Of a stretch of DNA of 64,000 nucleotides, positions 24,601-36,460 are shown in pieces. How positions within the stretch are numbered: position 1 is the first letter of the stretch; each line of letters begins with the position of its first letter. Source of the DNA: Gnetum montanum (Eukaryota; Streptophyta; Gnetopsida; Gnetales; Gnetaceae). Both the position numbers and the translations under genes were made by a program. The notes under the pieces are model-generated. The model worked only from the letters and a program-made list of their open reading frames with translations, was not told the DNA's origin and did no database searches. The stretch is taken from contig MNCI01014982.1 of assembly GCA_015680685.1 (NCBI GenBank), positions 21,824 to 85,823 of the forward strand, written 5' to 3'.

Positions 24601-27195
24601 TTGTGGAAGGGCTCCTACCTTTATCTAATGCATAATTATCTACATGATAGTTGTGACATTTGGATTTGATGAAGATATATTCTTGTTGTGTTGAGGAGAA
24701 TTGGATATAAATTGGATGCAAGTAGATGTGTTCCTCATCCATCAAATCCTTTCTAGACTTGTTCAAAAGAACAACCATTTCCTAGTTTGGGATTTGTATG
24801 TAGTCACCTCCTTTTTTGTAATAACCATCCTAGTAGCATTGTTTTGTTGTAGTTTTCATGGCAGTTCCCCCTACATGATAGGAGGTGGCACTAGCGGTAG
24901 AGGATCTAGGTGTTGGTTGGAAGGACTAGTTGTTAATGGATGAACATATGAGTTTGGATTTTTTCTTAATGGCATTAGTCTATGGTACTCAATGGGAAAG
25001 TGCTATGAAGTTTGGACAACAATGTTTGTAGGAGAAATTGGACGTTGTATGTAGTGTCCATAACGATCAAGTTGTTGATATGGATACTCTTAGCATGGTG
25101 GTGGCATGGCCCATGATCAAAGTCATTATAACTATTAATGATACTATTCTTGTGGTTGTGGTAGAGCACTAATAGGATATTATGTTGGTTGGAAGTTCTA
25201 TCTATAACTACCTTGGGGATAAGGTAACTTTCTAGGAATTTGTTTTTTGATAAATTTGGTATTAAGTGCATATGCCCTTATTTCTTACCAATGTGTCATC
25301 ATTGGGCAAAATCCCTAAGGATGTTCCTACTAATGCATGGTACATCCTTTCTCATCAGTGGAGCTAGTGTCTAAACACTCAGCCATATTAGCCACTTTGC
25401 CTTTCTATCCAAAATCTTTCTTCTTTTTCTTGTCTTGGCCTTTTCCAAAAGCTTTCTCTATTCTTTCCTCCACAATCTTCAATGTAGTTGCAAATTTTTC
25501 ATCTACTGAGTTCCACATTTTCTCTACCTTTACTACAATATTAGTTACAATTATAGTTTTTTGAATTGGTAGATTTTTCTTTTGGATTGCCTAATCCAAT
25601 GTTTTCTCTTCTTGGATATCACAAACCCTTGCATCTCTCTTTCTGATTGATGGATCTCAGTTATACTCCTTAGCTAATTCCCTCTTTTTTTAATTCAACT
25701 TCTTCCTTCACCACTTGATCAATTAATCTCTAGATGTGACGGCCAGTCATTTCAAATAATTTGCCTTGGGCATAAATCCCAAGTGTCTTCCTAGTTTTTT
25801 TTTTTTTTTTTGCAACCCATCTACAATATGCCTTAGTTATTCTTTCTATGAGAATCCATGGTCTTGGCATCTATGTAGTAGTGAGTAGTATCTACCCATT
25901 ACTACATCAAGGATCTCATAAGTCCTTTTCTTCCATCCTTGGATTTTCTTCCCTAAGTTAGACACCCATGAGTAGGTTTAGTATTTGTCATTGAAGATCT
26001 CTAACATGGTACTCCATCTTCTAATTGACTTAGGTTCAAGTAATCAGTACTAGCTCTCTACCTCTTTCACAAGTATTCTTGGAAACAAATTTAACTTATA
26101 CTAGTTACTTTCAATATTTTGTAGGATGCAAGCATCATGGAAAGCTTGAAGGTAATGTTGTGGATCAACATTATAACCACCTTTGAATCTTGGCATGTTA
26201 TTCATATCAAGTCATTTGATATGGCTATCCCTCACGTGCCTAGTTTGAATGTGTACAACTTCCTTTATGTTAATCATGCTTTGAGTAGCCATTAAGGGTT
26301 CATCATCTCGATCAAGTTTATGTGCTTAGTTGTAGTAATGTTCCCTTTTGTGCTCATCCCTTTCATAATCTTGTCGATCCCTATGTCTTCTCTATTCATA
26401 CTCTTCATCTTCCAAATCAAAATGTCTTGAATGATTATCATAATGATCATGAGTCCTTATCCATTCCCTATCATGGTACTTGTACCTTTGCCTCCTTCTA
26501 TCAGAGTTCTCTAATGATCATGAGGATGTGAATGAGGCAACAGGAGAATAGTGTTAGCTTTTCCTCCTTCTATGACTCTAATATTCTTCTCTGTGAGATC
26601 TAGCAAGAACTCTTGGCTTGGAGTCTTTCTTATGCATTGAGTCTTTTGCCTCCCTTTAAGTGTTTCTACTAGGTTGGAGCATGACTAATTCTTGATAGGT
26701 TCCTCTCATCGAATGATAGGTATTTGTGACTGGAATTCATGATTTTGATGAAGTTGTTTAGCTATGAATTCATCTCCATCAAGCTCTTCCAAGATAATAG
26801 AAGAGTTGACCTTCTTTCCTTTGTTTTGATCATGCTTGATCTCCATGACTTTGTCTCTTCATAACTGCTCCTTAGTGAGCTCATAGGATCTAGTCATGTG
26901 TTTGGTTTCATGATATCCTCCAAGTGCTGCACTTAGTTTCATCTCCTTGAGAGTTGTTTGGAGTATGATGGGTGTTGAAGGCTTTGGTGGTAGAATAATG
27001 TTCCCTTGGAGATCTCTTCACTAGAGTTTCTTGTCCTAATGGAAGATGAATGTAAAATTAGGATAGTAAGGATCGTGATGAGCATATGAGATCCTTATTT
27101 GCATTGGCATACTCTTGTCTTCTTCTTCATCGATTCTATCATTACTTCTATGCAGTTCCTTGGTAGGTGATGTTGAATTCTTGTTTGAAGACATG
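24600..27195 (-). pseudogene. gag of element C
   Basis: It starts MSSNKNSTSPTKELHRSND at about 27195. The N-terminal part is polar. The gag core lies at about 26170..25750: FHDACILQNIESN, SIRRWSTMLEIFNDKY, then VVMGRYYSLLHRCQDHGFS and LRHIVDGLQ. The same order is seen in element H on the other strand. A basic K/E-rich region follows (about 25650..25380), and then a Y/N/Q-rich part towards 24975. Stops and frameshifts are frequent. Gag forms the particle that packages element RNA. Confidence 0.72.
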
Positions 27196-27302
27196 TTATG
27201 ATGTATTTTTTAAGTGTGCTTAGTTAGAATCATGAATTTTAACATTGAGTTCCAAGTATAACAAACTTTATGTAATTAATTACTCAGCATACATTGACAA
27301 GT

Positions 27303-27320
27303 CCTTCAAAATGATGCCAA
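27303..27320 (-). promoter_or_regulatory. degraded primer binding site of element C
   Basis: On the minus strand it reads TTGGCATCATTTTGAAGG beside the 5' LTR. It matches the first five and last four bases of the site in B and A (TTGGCGCTGTTGCCAGGG-like) but not the middle. Confidence 0.5.
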
Positions 27321-28214
27321 TGATCAACAGTGAAGTAATACAACATGTAATCATACAATTCACAAGTGATCATATGCGACTAAATCATAATTTGTGGATG
27401 AGGCAATGTGATTACGCTAGTGATTGGCTTAAGACCATGATCGTTGTCTTCCCACGTGAGCTAGTGAAATCTATGGGTATGGTTTAACTCACAGTGAGGT
27501 GCATGATAACTAATGTTGATTGGCCATCTAGCTCCTAGCATACATGATGAATATAAAGGTGAATTCTGAACTAAGTAAAATGAATAATGAATCTAGTCTA
27601 GCCTAGTGTGATGGGTATCTGTTTCTAATCTTCTGTAAATACCTTGGACTTCATGTAACTACACTAGGATACCAAGTGTATCACTATTGGACATACGAAG
27701 TGATAGCACTACTGGGTTACCAAGAAATTACACTTAAGTGTTCAAGATTAGTTGTACTCATTCCACTTAATATGAACATGTAAAAGTAAAGTGCTTTAGA
27801 GAAGTAAATCATGAAGCTACAAAACAATAAGAAAATTATTCTAAGTATAACACTAAATCTAGGAGAATGCTACAATAGTGGGAAATATCTCTATCTTTAT
27901 TTCTAGTCACACTTATGCCCAAGTACAAAATGATTGAATAAAAATATTACTCAGTAGTTCATACTACACTATGAGCATTCACACTTCTAATTACTAAGTC
28001 TAAATTCATGCACACAAACTGAAAGAGTTTTAGTAAGGATAGACAAAAATTGTGTTTTGGACCATGCACCTAAGTGTCGTATATATAGGTAAGCACATGT
28101 CTCGCAATATTGGATATCCAATGTCATAGCTTGGGCTCCAATATTAGGTACATGATATCGTAGCTTCGATACCAGATACCTAATATCATAGATGTCAAAA
28201 AATTGGTTTTATCA
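27321..28214 (-). repeat. element C 5' LTR (right copy)
   Basis: 894 bp, plus-strand ends TGATCAAC and TTTTATCA. On the minus strand, several ATATC-centred motifs precede a TATATA box (about 28078..28090). It is followed on the plus strand by the duplicated target ctaaa. Confidence 0.85.
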
Positions 28215-28219
28215 CTAAA

Positions 28220-30640
28220 ATTTTGAAAATAGAATCTATTTCTCAAAAATTTCCAAGGCTTTAGAGTAACCTACTCATCAATATTTGTATTATAATAAAC
28301 AACATATTTTTACCAACTGATACAAGAGCCGAATAACATGCAGTAATCCTCCACTCTAGCTAAAACAATATTAATATGTTGTAAAGAATTGTTAATCATT
28401 AAAAAAAATCATCTCCAAAGTACATGTTAAGTAATTGTGTGCTTTGATCATCAATTGAAATTTTCTTAATGATATTCCTTTGTAGATTAAAATTTAGATT
28501 ATGTGAAAATTTCTATAGTAATAAATACTAAAAGATAAAGAGCTAGAGGATAACCTTGACAAACTAACAACTAAAGAGAAGAATAGGAACTTAATTCAAA
28601 TTTAGTAGCAACTTAAGCAATAGTGTTAATGAGAAGGCTATGGATAAGATAAATAAAATAATCATTAAATATTAGTTTATAGAGAAAAAAATAATGAAAT
28701 TCTATTCATTCCTATCATAAGCTTTAGCATAATCTAACTTATAAAAGTAGTTTCTTTGTTAGTATCAAAAGCCCACTGCATTTCCTTATAAGCTACAATA
28801 ATATTATTTAAGATATGTCTATCTTTAACAAAACTAGCTTGCTCAAGTTTGATAATATCTTCTATAATACTTTGAATTCAACAAGCTAAGCATTTAGCTA
28901 AAATTTTAGAGATATTGTTAAGAAGAGTAATATGTCTTTAATTACTAATATGTTAAAGATCTTCATTTTTAAAAAAGACCAATTATACCTTTATTAATAT
29001 TTTTACTAATAAAATTTTTTTTAATGGCTTGTTGGAAAAGATGAAAGAGATTTTCTTCAATAATGTCCTAATGCTTCTTAAAAAATTCAATTGAAAAACC
29101 ATCAAATCCTAGAGTTTTACCATCTACTAAACTAAAAGCAACTACTTTAAATTTTTCTGCTATAGTTTCTACTTCAAAAATATTTTCATGGCCTTCTGCT
29201 ATAAGATGAGAAATATGCGTACTAAAGACCTAGAAAGATTTCTTATTAAAACCTTCAAAAGGAAAAATAAAAGAAAAATAATTTGCTAAAAAACTATTAA
29301 TAGTCTTAAGATTGGTAATGATGGAATCATTTATATAAATCAATTTTAGTTTTGACCCTTTTCTATTAAAAATTTCAAAAATTCCTTACAAGGTTCATCT
29401 TCAATTTTAACTAACCTAACCCATACAACTTTTAGTAAGAGTACTTTTAGCTTCAAGAACATCCAAACATTGTTTAGCATAACAAGCTTTAGCCAATGAT
29501 TTTTAAGTTTCAAAATCAAAGGAATCTTGCTCTAAAAGATTTGCTTTTACTTGACCGATTGTACAAGATCTTTTTCAACTTGATACTTAGAGTTAGCAAA
29601 TTATTTTCTAAATCACCTAGAATAATTTCTAACTCTACAAGTAGTTTGCTACCACCAATTAATCTAATCAACATTACCAATGATTTTATTTTCTACATTT
29701 TATAAAGACTTCAAAATGTTTTTTCTACTAGGTCTTGTGAATATATTAGCATTTATACCAAAAAGATCTTACTTTTAAAACGATGAAGAATTAACTCTAG
29801 AAAGAAAAGTACTAATAGGAAAATAGTTTGACAAAGTTGCATTCATATCCACTTCTACTTTTCTTGTAGGCTTCTAAAAGAAAACATTAAATATCTAAAA
29901 TCTATCAAGCTAACAATAAATTTTATCATTTTCTTATTGATAATTCTACATTTAAGGTATAATGCTTCTCATTTGAATGATGTGGGAATAAAAAGCTAGC
30001 ATTAAAAAGAAAATATTTTTCTTTGAAATTACATAAATCTTATTTTTCTTGAGAATATATATTAGGAGAAAGACCACCAAATTTATCTAAATGAATTTCA
30101 ACCATATGGAAATCCCCTCCAATAATCAAAGAAAATTTAGGCAGGGATAGAAGATATTTCCAAATCTTTGATTAACCTTTTGCATTAGGAGCATAAATAT
30201 TACAAAGTTAAAAGTATCATTTTTCACTATAACAAGTAATCCAAACTACTCTTTTGAGGTTAACAAAGGCAAAATTCAAGACTTCTCTAGTCTAATTTTT
30301 ATTAATTAAAATAGAAACACCTTCTTTATTAACTTCATGAGTAGCAAAAAACAAAACAATGTAGTTCTTTAAAAAGCATTTACCAACAAATTTAATATCA
30401 TGCATTGAAATCTTGATTTCTTGCAAGAAAAAAAATCTAGAAATAAATGTTGGTTTGAAAAATACTCCTTATCGATCTTTGCTCAAGACCTATCAAAAAT
30501 GTCCCAAATATTTTAAGATAAAACTAACATTGAGATGTAGGGGAGGAGGCCCCCATCCTTGATTTTTCAAGCTTAGCATATCTCACAATTGATGTCACTA
30601 ATACACAAAAAAGCATTATCTAATGAAAAAAATATTTGAA
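28220..30640 (-). pseudogene. L1-type LINE ORF2, endonuclease and reverse transcriptase, split by element C
   Basis: Minus-strand fragments appear in the order expected of a plant L1 ORF2. The endonuclease region (about 30540..30000) has FLQEIKIS, NIYAPNA, and IIGGDFHMVEIHLDKFGGLSP. RT motifs follow: LVDGKTLGFDGFSIEFFKKH (about 29140..29085), EQASFVKDRHI (28840), KLDYAKAYDR (28740..28710) and FGDDFF (about 28405..28423, the FADD active-site motif with Ala to Gly). The rest of the protein is found beyond element C at 7302..6530. Many stops and frameshifts show an old copy. Confidence 0.75.
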
Positions 30641-31630
30641 ATAGTAGTAAAAGTAAAGAAAAAAAGAAATACTTTAGATGTTATTAAATTGAAATTAGTA
30701 TCTATAGGCCTCCTTTTTTACTGTGTTGTAGTAACCAAAATCTATCTACATCAACATTTTCACTACTAATCCTTACTAAAAAACATTTTTTTTTCTAAAG
30801 AAGAATTCTCTTTAAATATCAAAGGTAAAAAGATTAGTAAAATGCTGAGAACTTCTTGAAGAAGATTTGAAAACTACCACTATTTGTCTTTTCTAAAAAT
30901 TATTGGTTTTTTTCCCTCATAAACAACCTTTTTAGTGAGAATAGGATAGATTCCAATAATCAACCTTAAGTTTTAATTCTATCTTCCTTTATTGTAAATC
31001 AATCCCTACAAAATAACATGTATGTTGCACACTATCTAATAGTGTTTTTTACTCTATCTTTAGAATTGTGCCAATCGTACCAACATTTTCACTTTCAATA
31101 AATTGAAAAATAAAAAAGAAATTCTAATTCAATCCAGTAAAGAATTTTAGAGTAATAAAAAAAAAGAGGGATCAAAATTCATTTTTTATTCTTGAGTAAT
31201 AAAATTATTATGTTGATCCATAAAAACTTTAAGATCCAATAATTTTTAACCATTTTAGAATTGGCCAATTTGATATGCAAAAAAGATTTGGAAAAATAGT
31301 AAGCATGCAAAACATTAATTCCATATTATTTAAGGATAGCTTGAATCACTGTTGTAAAATCCTTATTTGAGCAAATGAATCCAATAATATATAGAAATAT
31401 ATATCATGAAGTGATATCTTTTGAAAGAGATTCATATAAATCATCAGGTAAAACAAAATCAAAAGCTTTAAAATTCTTCATAGTTTCTACAATCTAAAAA
31501 GCATTACTGTTTTCCATATTTAGATTATTCCTTACCAAATTTTTTTTTAATTCTTCTAGAATAACTCATTAAGAAACCCTCAAGATTGACAAATTTCTCT
31601 TCCCACTAAATACCTTTCTATCTAAAACAA
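30640..31630 (-). mobile_element. probable 5' portion of the LINE (ORF1 region), not readable
   Basis: By position this should hold the LINE 5' end and ORF1. The sequence is AT-rich with short frames, and I could not recognise an RNA-binding or zinc-knuckle motif. The 5' end of the LINE was not located. Confidence 0.3.
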
Positions 31631-31636
31631 GCCTAA

Positions 31637-31740
31637 GCTTATAGGTGGCTCAAGTGGTTACCTTATTGTCTTGTTAAGCAAGACATTGCTAGTTAGAGTC
31701 ATCCTTCATGTATCATTATATTCCTCTATATAATTCTTCT
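31637..31740 (+). repeat. tRNA-like head, probable decayed SINE
   Basis: An A-box-like TGGCTCAAGTGG is at 31646..31657 and a B-box-like GTTAGAGTC at 31692..31700, spaced as in a tRNA. Between them GTCTT-GTTAAGC-AAGAC can form a five-pair anticodon arm with loop triplet TAA (Leu-like). The acceptor stem does not pair, so a functional tRNA is unlikely. The 3' boundary is not defined. Confidence 0.45.
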
Positions 31741-32787
31741 AATATGGCCTATTAACTATATTTCATGGGGTGTACCTATAATCAAAGTATTTATGGTTCC
31801 AATACCCCTAAATAGATTCATTTTTGTAGGTTTTTAAATGCATTTACTAATGTTAACATTGTTTCTTCATATATTTTGGCCAAGAAGCCAACTAGTAGTT
31901 AACTAAACTTTTTCATAGAATATAAATAATTACTATTATATGTTAAGCCAAGAGATTAACTTTTCACATGAATTATTATGGGAATTCATTCATTCTTAGT
32001 AAATCAATTATGGGATTTTATTAATTCAAAAAAGAAAAGGTTTTGTCAAATAAATAATAGATATATATCATAAAAATATAGCTAAAAAAGTGTGAAGCCT
32101 TCAATTCTCACCCTTTTCTAGTTTTTCTTGGCTAATTTTATCTCAAAATATAAACCATTTTTTGAAAAAGCTTCAAATATTAATTCCTTCTTTGAAATAG
32201 ATGTCATAATAACATTTACCACTAACCATATATTGAAAAATAGGATTGGATTGTCAAATCGATATCCTTTTTTATAAATGAATTGGAAAAATGTAAATAA
32301 ATATGTATAAGAATCAAATTAAAATCATCAATATTAGCAAAATATATTAAGAGTTATATCCACTCATGTCAAGTAGCAGCATTTTCTATTTTTTTTATCT
32401 AAGAGTGAGAAAATCAAATATAGAAATTTTAGTTTTTAGTTAGCATTAGAATTAGTAATAAACCATATATTGAACTTCAAAAATTAATAAAAATATAACG
32501 CTATTTAATAAATTAAATCTTTGGTCTGATTTTGATTTGGCTTCAATATTGGCTTGTGATGCAGATCTTGTGATTAATTGTAGATTTCATAGACTATGCT
32601 GCTAACCAATGATTCATAATGAGTTTGGATAAACCTAAATATCCTAAAGAAACTAACATAAAAAAAAAGTAAAAACAAATAAAAAAATAAAGCAAAATAA
32701 CTAACTTGACCACTACCACCCATTATGTCCATATCCCTACAACCCCCTATAATAACAACCCTTTACAATCTATGAAACATACGCAAC
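31740..32787. other. unassigned AT-rich sequence left of element B
   Basis: I see no gene, LTR end or clear repeat here. All frames are short. Confidence 0.4.
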
Positions 32788-33673
32788 TAATGAGTGGCAA
32801 GGTACCCCTACACTCAACCATATGAATACGAGCGTTACACGCGTGATCTGGTCAAACTCCATAGACGGACTAGTTGTGGCATCTAGACAGTTAGCCTTAG
32901 GTCACTGTTCGCTGTCTTCCCACCAGGACTAGTATTATCTTTGTCGCGTATGGTTTAGTCCAGAGTGAGGTGTATGATGGATTTCTAATCTAATGCTACT
33001 CTTGAAGGCAATGGAAAGTAATATTATCTAAGCTAAGAGAGAAAGGGTACGAGAATCTAACTAGCCTAAGTGAGATGAGCATCCATTCCTTGATTATCTG
33101 TACACATCTTGGACTTCGTGCACAACTACCACTGGGATTACCAAGCACAGATCCTAGGTACGCCACTAGGTCACCAAGTAGTCATACTTAAATGCTCGTA
33201 ATCAAGTCATACTCATTCTGCATTTTAACATGAGATAAGGGAGAGAGAGATTAACTAGGAAAGTAGTAAATAAAAATTAAATAATTAATTAAATAATTAA
33301 TTAAAATAATTGAATGCTGCAATGATGAAGTAATCTCAATCTTTATTGTCGGTCATGTGCATGTCCAAGTACATCACACTCAAATAAAGGATGTCGTACA
33401 ATTACAATCACCACACTGCGGGCATACACTAGAAAATAATTCTATCTCTGGAGGGATAAAACTACCAAATTTTCTCTATGGGACTAAATCTAGATGCCTA
33501 AAACTAGGAAAGCTACCTCTTATTTATAGAAATTATGACTCGCCGCGATATCGTAGTTAGGCTACGATATCACGACCGTTGCGATATCACGGCCACTGCA
33601 ACAACAAGGCTGTAATATCACAGCTGTGATATCATGATTGCTATATCACAACCAGCAAATTCATGACTCATCA
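32788..33673 (-). repeat. element B 3' LTR (left copy)
   Basis: 886 bp. The first base pair reads TA instead of TG. The U3 part (about 33540..33673) contains five GATATC-centred motifs, including a stem GATATCGTAG/CTACGATATC with a five-base loop at 33547..33571. TATA box is TATAAATA on the minus strand near 33521. Confidence 0.85.
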
Positions 33674-33682
33674 TACCCCCAC
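33674..33682 (-). promoter_or_regulatory. polypurine tract of element B
   Basis: GTGGGGGTA on the minus strand directly before the 3' LTR, as in A. Confidence 0.75.
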
Positions 33683-33853
33683 GACTAAATGAAAACTCGT
33701 CCTCAAGTTAAAGTGAGAACAAGCGCCATTGATTACACAGTGGATAGGTATGGGATTATTAACTGACTAGAATGGATTCATGCCATAGTATGGAGTCAAA
33801 AAAATTGAGACACAACACAAAGAAAATCCTATGATTACAAAATTGAATAGAAC

Positions 33854-34621
33854 TCATGTAGTTCCTGGTGGCGGTGGCTCCTCCATGGGTTTCTTTTCCT
33901 TTTCTTACGCTCCAGGTCTTGGCATTTGATGGTGTTGAAGTATGACCTGGAGTTTCTCCTCTTGTAAGGCCTTGATTGCCTTAGCATGTGTGTAAGTTTG
34001 CGCTTGTGCCATAGAGGCATCCCAGTCAGCCTTCTCTTTTTCTTCCACCACCCTTTTATTCTCTGTCAATAGTTTATTAAGTTGCTCAGTTCTGAAAGTG
34101 TCCAACTGGTTCTGAGAAACTTTTGGCCCTGTATTCGGAAGGTTTAATACTTCCAAAATGGCTTGAATAGAGAATTCAATAGTCACACCACAATTGTTAA
34201 CCATGGTGCCTTCTTCTTTATTTTCCCAAAATTGGTACGTTTCCCCTAAGTACCAGGCACCACTTTCAGAGAGGGTAGGCCATAAGAGAGACCCTTTGAG
34301 GTGATCCCTAATAGCCTCAGGAGAAAACTCTGCAAAAGATTCAAATTTTAATTCCACAATCACCACAACGAATGTGGACTTTTCGTGGATGGCCTAAACA
34401 CAATCTTGGGGCAACATGAGATGTTGTCCCTGTTCAGGCACTACAACAATTCCTCCTTCTGCCTGCCTGGACTATACAGTAGGAGGGTCCTCTTGATGGA
34501 TACTAAATGATTATTCCTCTTGTTTTGCATGTTGTTTGATAGGATCTTGTCTTCTTCCTCTCCTGGGTCATTTGCTCCCACCTTGATCAGGACTTCCTTG
34601 TTGTCCATGTTTCAGAGCCAT
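33854..34621 (-). pseudogene. ORF2 of element B, shortened by two internal deletions
   Basis: It starts MALKHGQQGSPDQGG at 34621, preceded by GTGATTGTAG. An open stretch of 153 codons (34366..33905) holds the front of the transposon-protein-like domain (VTIEFSIQAILEVLNLPNTGPKVS). This is joined directly to the coiled coil (TEQLNKLLTENKRVVEEKEK), then to LQEEK and VILQHHQMPRPGA. The C-terminal PMEEPPPPGTT follows after one stop. Compared with A, about 1.2 kb is missing at the first joint and about 0.85 kb at the second, and both joints keep the reading frame. One stop also lies near the N-terminus (after GGSK). Confidence 0.72.
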
Positions 34622-36460
34622 CTACAATCACACGGGGCCAAGAGTTAGTAAGGTTGTTTCTAAAGTTAAGTTATATCTTCCTACTTTCCTTAATTAATTT
34701 ATTTTATCTCCATGTGATGTTTATTATTGGAAGAACATGTCCCCAAAAGGTTATAATGTTGAGTCCATTTTACTTAGGTGGTTTCCAATTTTAGTTTTCT
34801 GGTATAGCTAAGGGGATGAAATTTTTTTTGACACATTTTATTCGTAATTTTACAACTAATTACCCTTAAAGATGTCCTTTGAGTGATGATGAATTTCAAA
34901 AAAATTATGTGCTATTCAAAAAAATATGTGTTATTCGGCATGTGCCCCTCCCCCATGACTAAGCTGAACACTCTAGGTTCAAGTAGGTTCAAACGGAATG
35001 AAAATCAGAGTACCAGCGAGCAAGTTATGGATATGAAAGCAAGGGACACATAATCGCGAGTCGTAGAGAGGAATTTGAAAAACTTCCCCTATGTGAATAG
35101 TTGCATATGATGTTGATTAGCATAGGGGGGTCACGTATATATATTTTCCTTGAAGTTATGGCACTTAGAGAATGTACCGAATTTAATATATATATATATT
35201 GAAATTAAACGATGTAAACTAAGGACATCTGGATGATTGTTAAAGGGTTCCAAGGTAATTCAACTAGTTTTGAAGGCACGAAAATTATGATGGTGTGGGA
35301 TTTATCAATAAGAACCTCGGATGGTAGAGAAAAAGGCTATGTGATGGTAATAAGGGAAAGAAAATTGTTGGCAGTATGCTAAGGGTAAGGAATGGCGTGT
35401 GTGAGCTATGTCATAAGTGAAGATTACAAAAGATTACACAAATGGATCCTCCCCAAAGCAGGTTGTTACCTATAATGTCCTTGTGTAACCACACTTAAAG
35501 TGTCAGTGGGCACTAGAAGGGTTAAATGTAATCCACACTAATTCCACAAAACACACACAAGTAATTATCACCGGAATAAGGTAAGAATTCTATGTTACAC
35601 ACGACACGAGCTACAATTACACAAACAGTGAGATGAGATGAACTATATAAGGGATTGTAGAGATTGGGACATGAGGTGAATAACCCAAGACACAGTGAAT
35701 CCTACATGTAAAGCATGATTAAGGTGTCATTAACCCATTGTTCCAAGATCAGGACCAATTCCATTCCTCTAATCAGTGACATCGCATTGTTTCATCCCAT
35801 GATGAGCAACTATGAGATAACCATAACAACAAGGCATACGATCACTTGGCATTTTATTCAAGGGAGGAGTGATTTTTGTTTTGTGGCACTCTCTTTCTTT
35901 TCTTTCTCTGTCTTGCTCTCTCTTTTCTCTTTTTGTTTCTCTTTTTTTTTGAATACTGAATCCAAAGAAGCCACCAACCTTTAGGCATGGGTGCATGTCT
36001 TTCCAGTGGGACCCCCTAGAATAGCATTGGATTTTTGAGTGCCCTTTTGATTACTCTTACTCTCATTTTTTGCTAGATCTATAAGGATCTTAGTACAACC
36101 ACGTTGCATGATAACTCCCACAAACGTCACCAAAGAGAATCCACAAGTCCCCTTGATGTCACATCCTAATCATTCCCTCTTGGTCCATCCTTCTTCATTC
36201 TGGGTACAATGAACACAAAATTAATTTTAAGTTTTAAGTTTTTCAAGAATATCACTGTACCCTCGAATAGAACCTCTTATTTGTAGAGTGGATGAGTGGG
36301 TGTAATGGGCTCACTGTCCAAATAACTGATCACCCGAGACTCGATAACATAGAATGCACCTCAACCAACGATCCACATGAGTNNNNNNNNNNNNNNNNNN
36401 NNNNNNNNNNNNNNNNNNNNNNNNNNNNNNNNNNNNNNNNNNNNNNNGATGGGGATCCTT
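34622..36460 (-). mobile_element. spacer of element B, between gag and ORF2
   Basis: No gene is seen. The purine-rich block CCTGCTTTGGGGAGGAT is at 35443..35463 on the minus strand. A T/C-rich low-complexity run is at 35880..35950. The order of conserved blocks follows A and D. The gag-side end is lost in the N gap. Confidence 0.55.
36383..36447. other. assembly gap (65 N)
   Basis: A run of N in element B where the end of gag and the start of the spacer should be. The A-rich low-complexity sequence found at the same place in A (about 13980..14100) may have caused the gap. Confidence 0.9.

Larger units (their letters stand above)
7308..28214 (-). mobile_element. element C: Athila-like Ty3 LTR retrotransposon, pol-bearing, decayed, carrying nested element A
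   Basis: Both ends are LTRs (7308..8259 and 27321..28214) starting TGAT and ending ATCA on the plus strand. The flanking 5 bases are identical: ctaaa at 7303..7307 and at 28215..28219. The coding strand is minus, so the 5' LTR is the right-hand one. The order from right to left is LTR, primer site, gag, protease, RT, RNase H, integrase, spacer, ORF2, polypurine tract, LTR. The RT carries FMDDFS, a form common in Athila elements, and the ORF downstream of integrase is in the position of the Athila env-like ORF. Without nested A and its duplicated target the element is about 12.3 kb. Every coding part has stops. Confidence 0.85.

Noticed and set aside
25795-25812. Poly-T run as a LINE or retropseudogene tail
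   Set aside because: It lies inside gag of element C with no target duplication or adjoining inserted sequence, so a simple slippage tract is the better reading.
31637-31710. Functional tRNA-Leu gene
   Set aside because: The acceptor stem does not pair, the A box has an extra base, and the variable arm is too short for tRNA-Leu.
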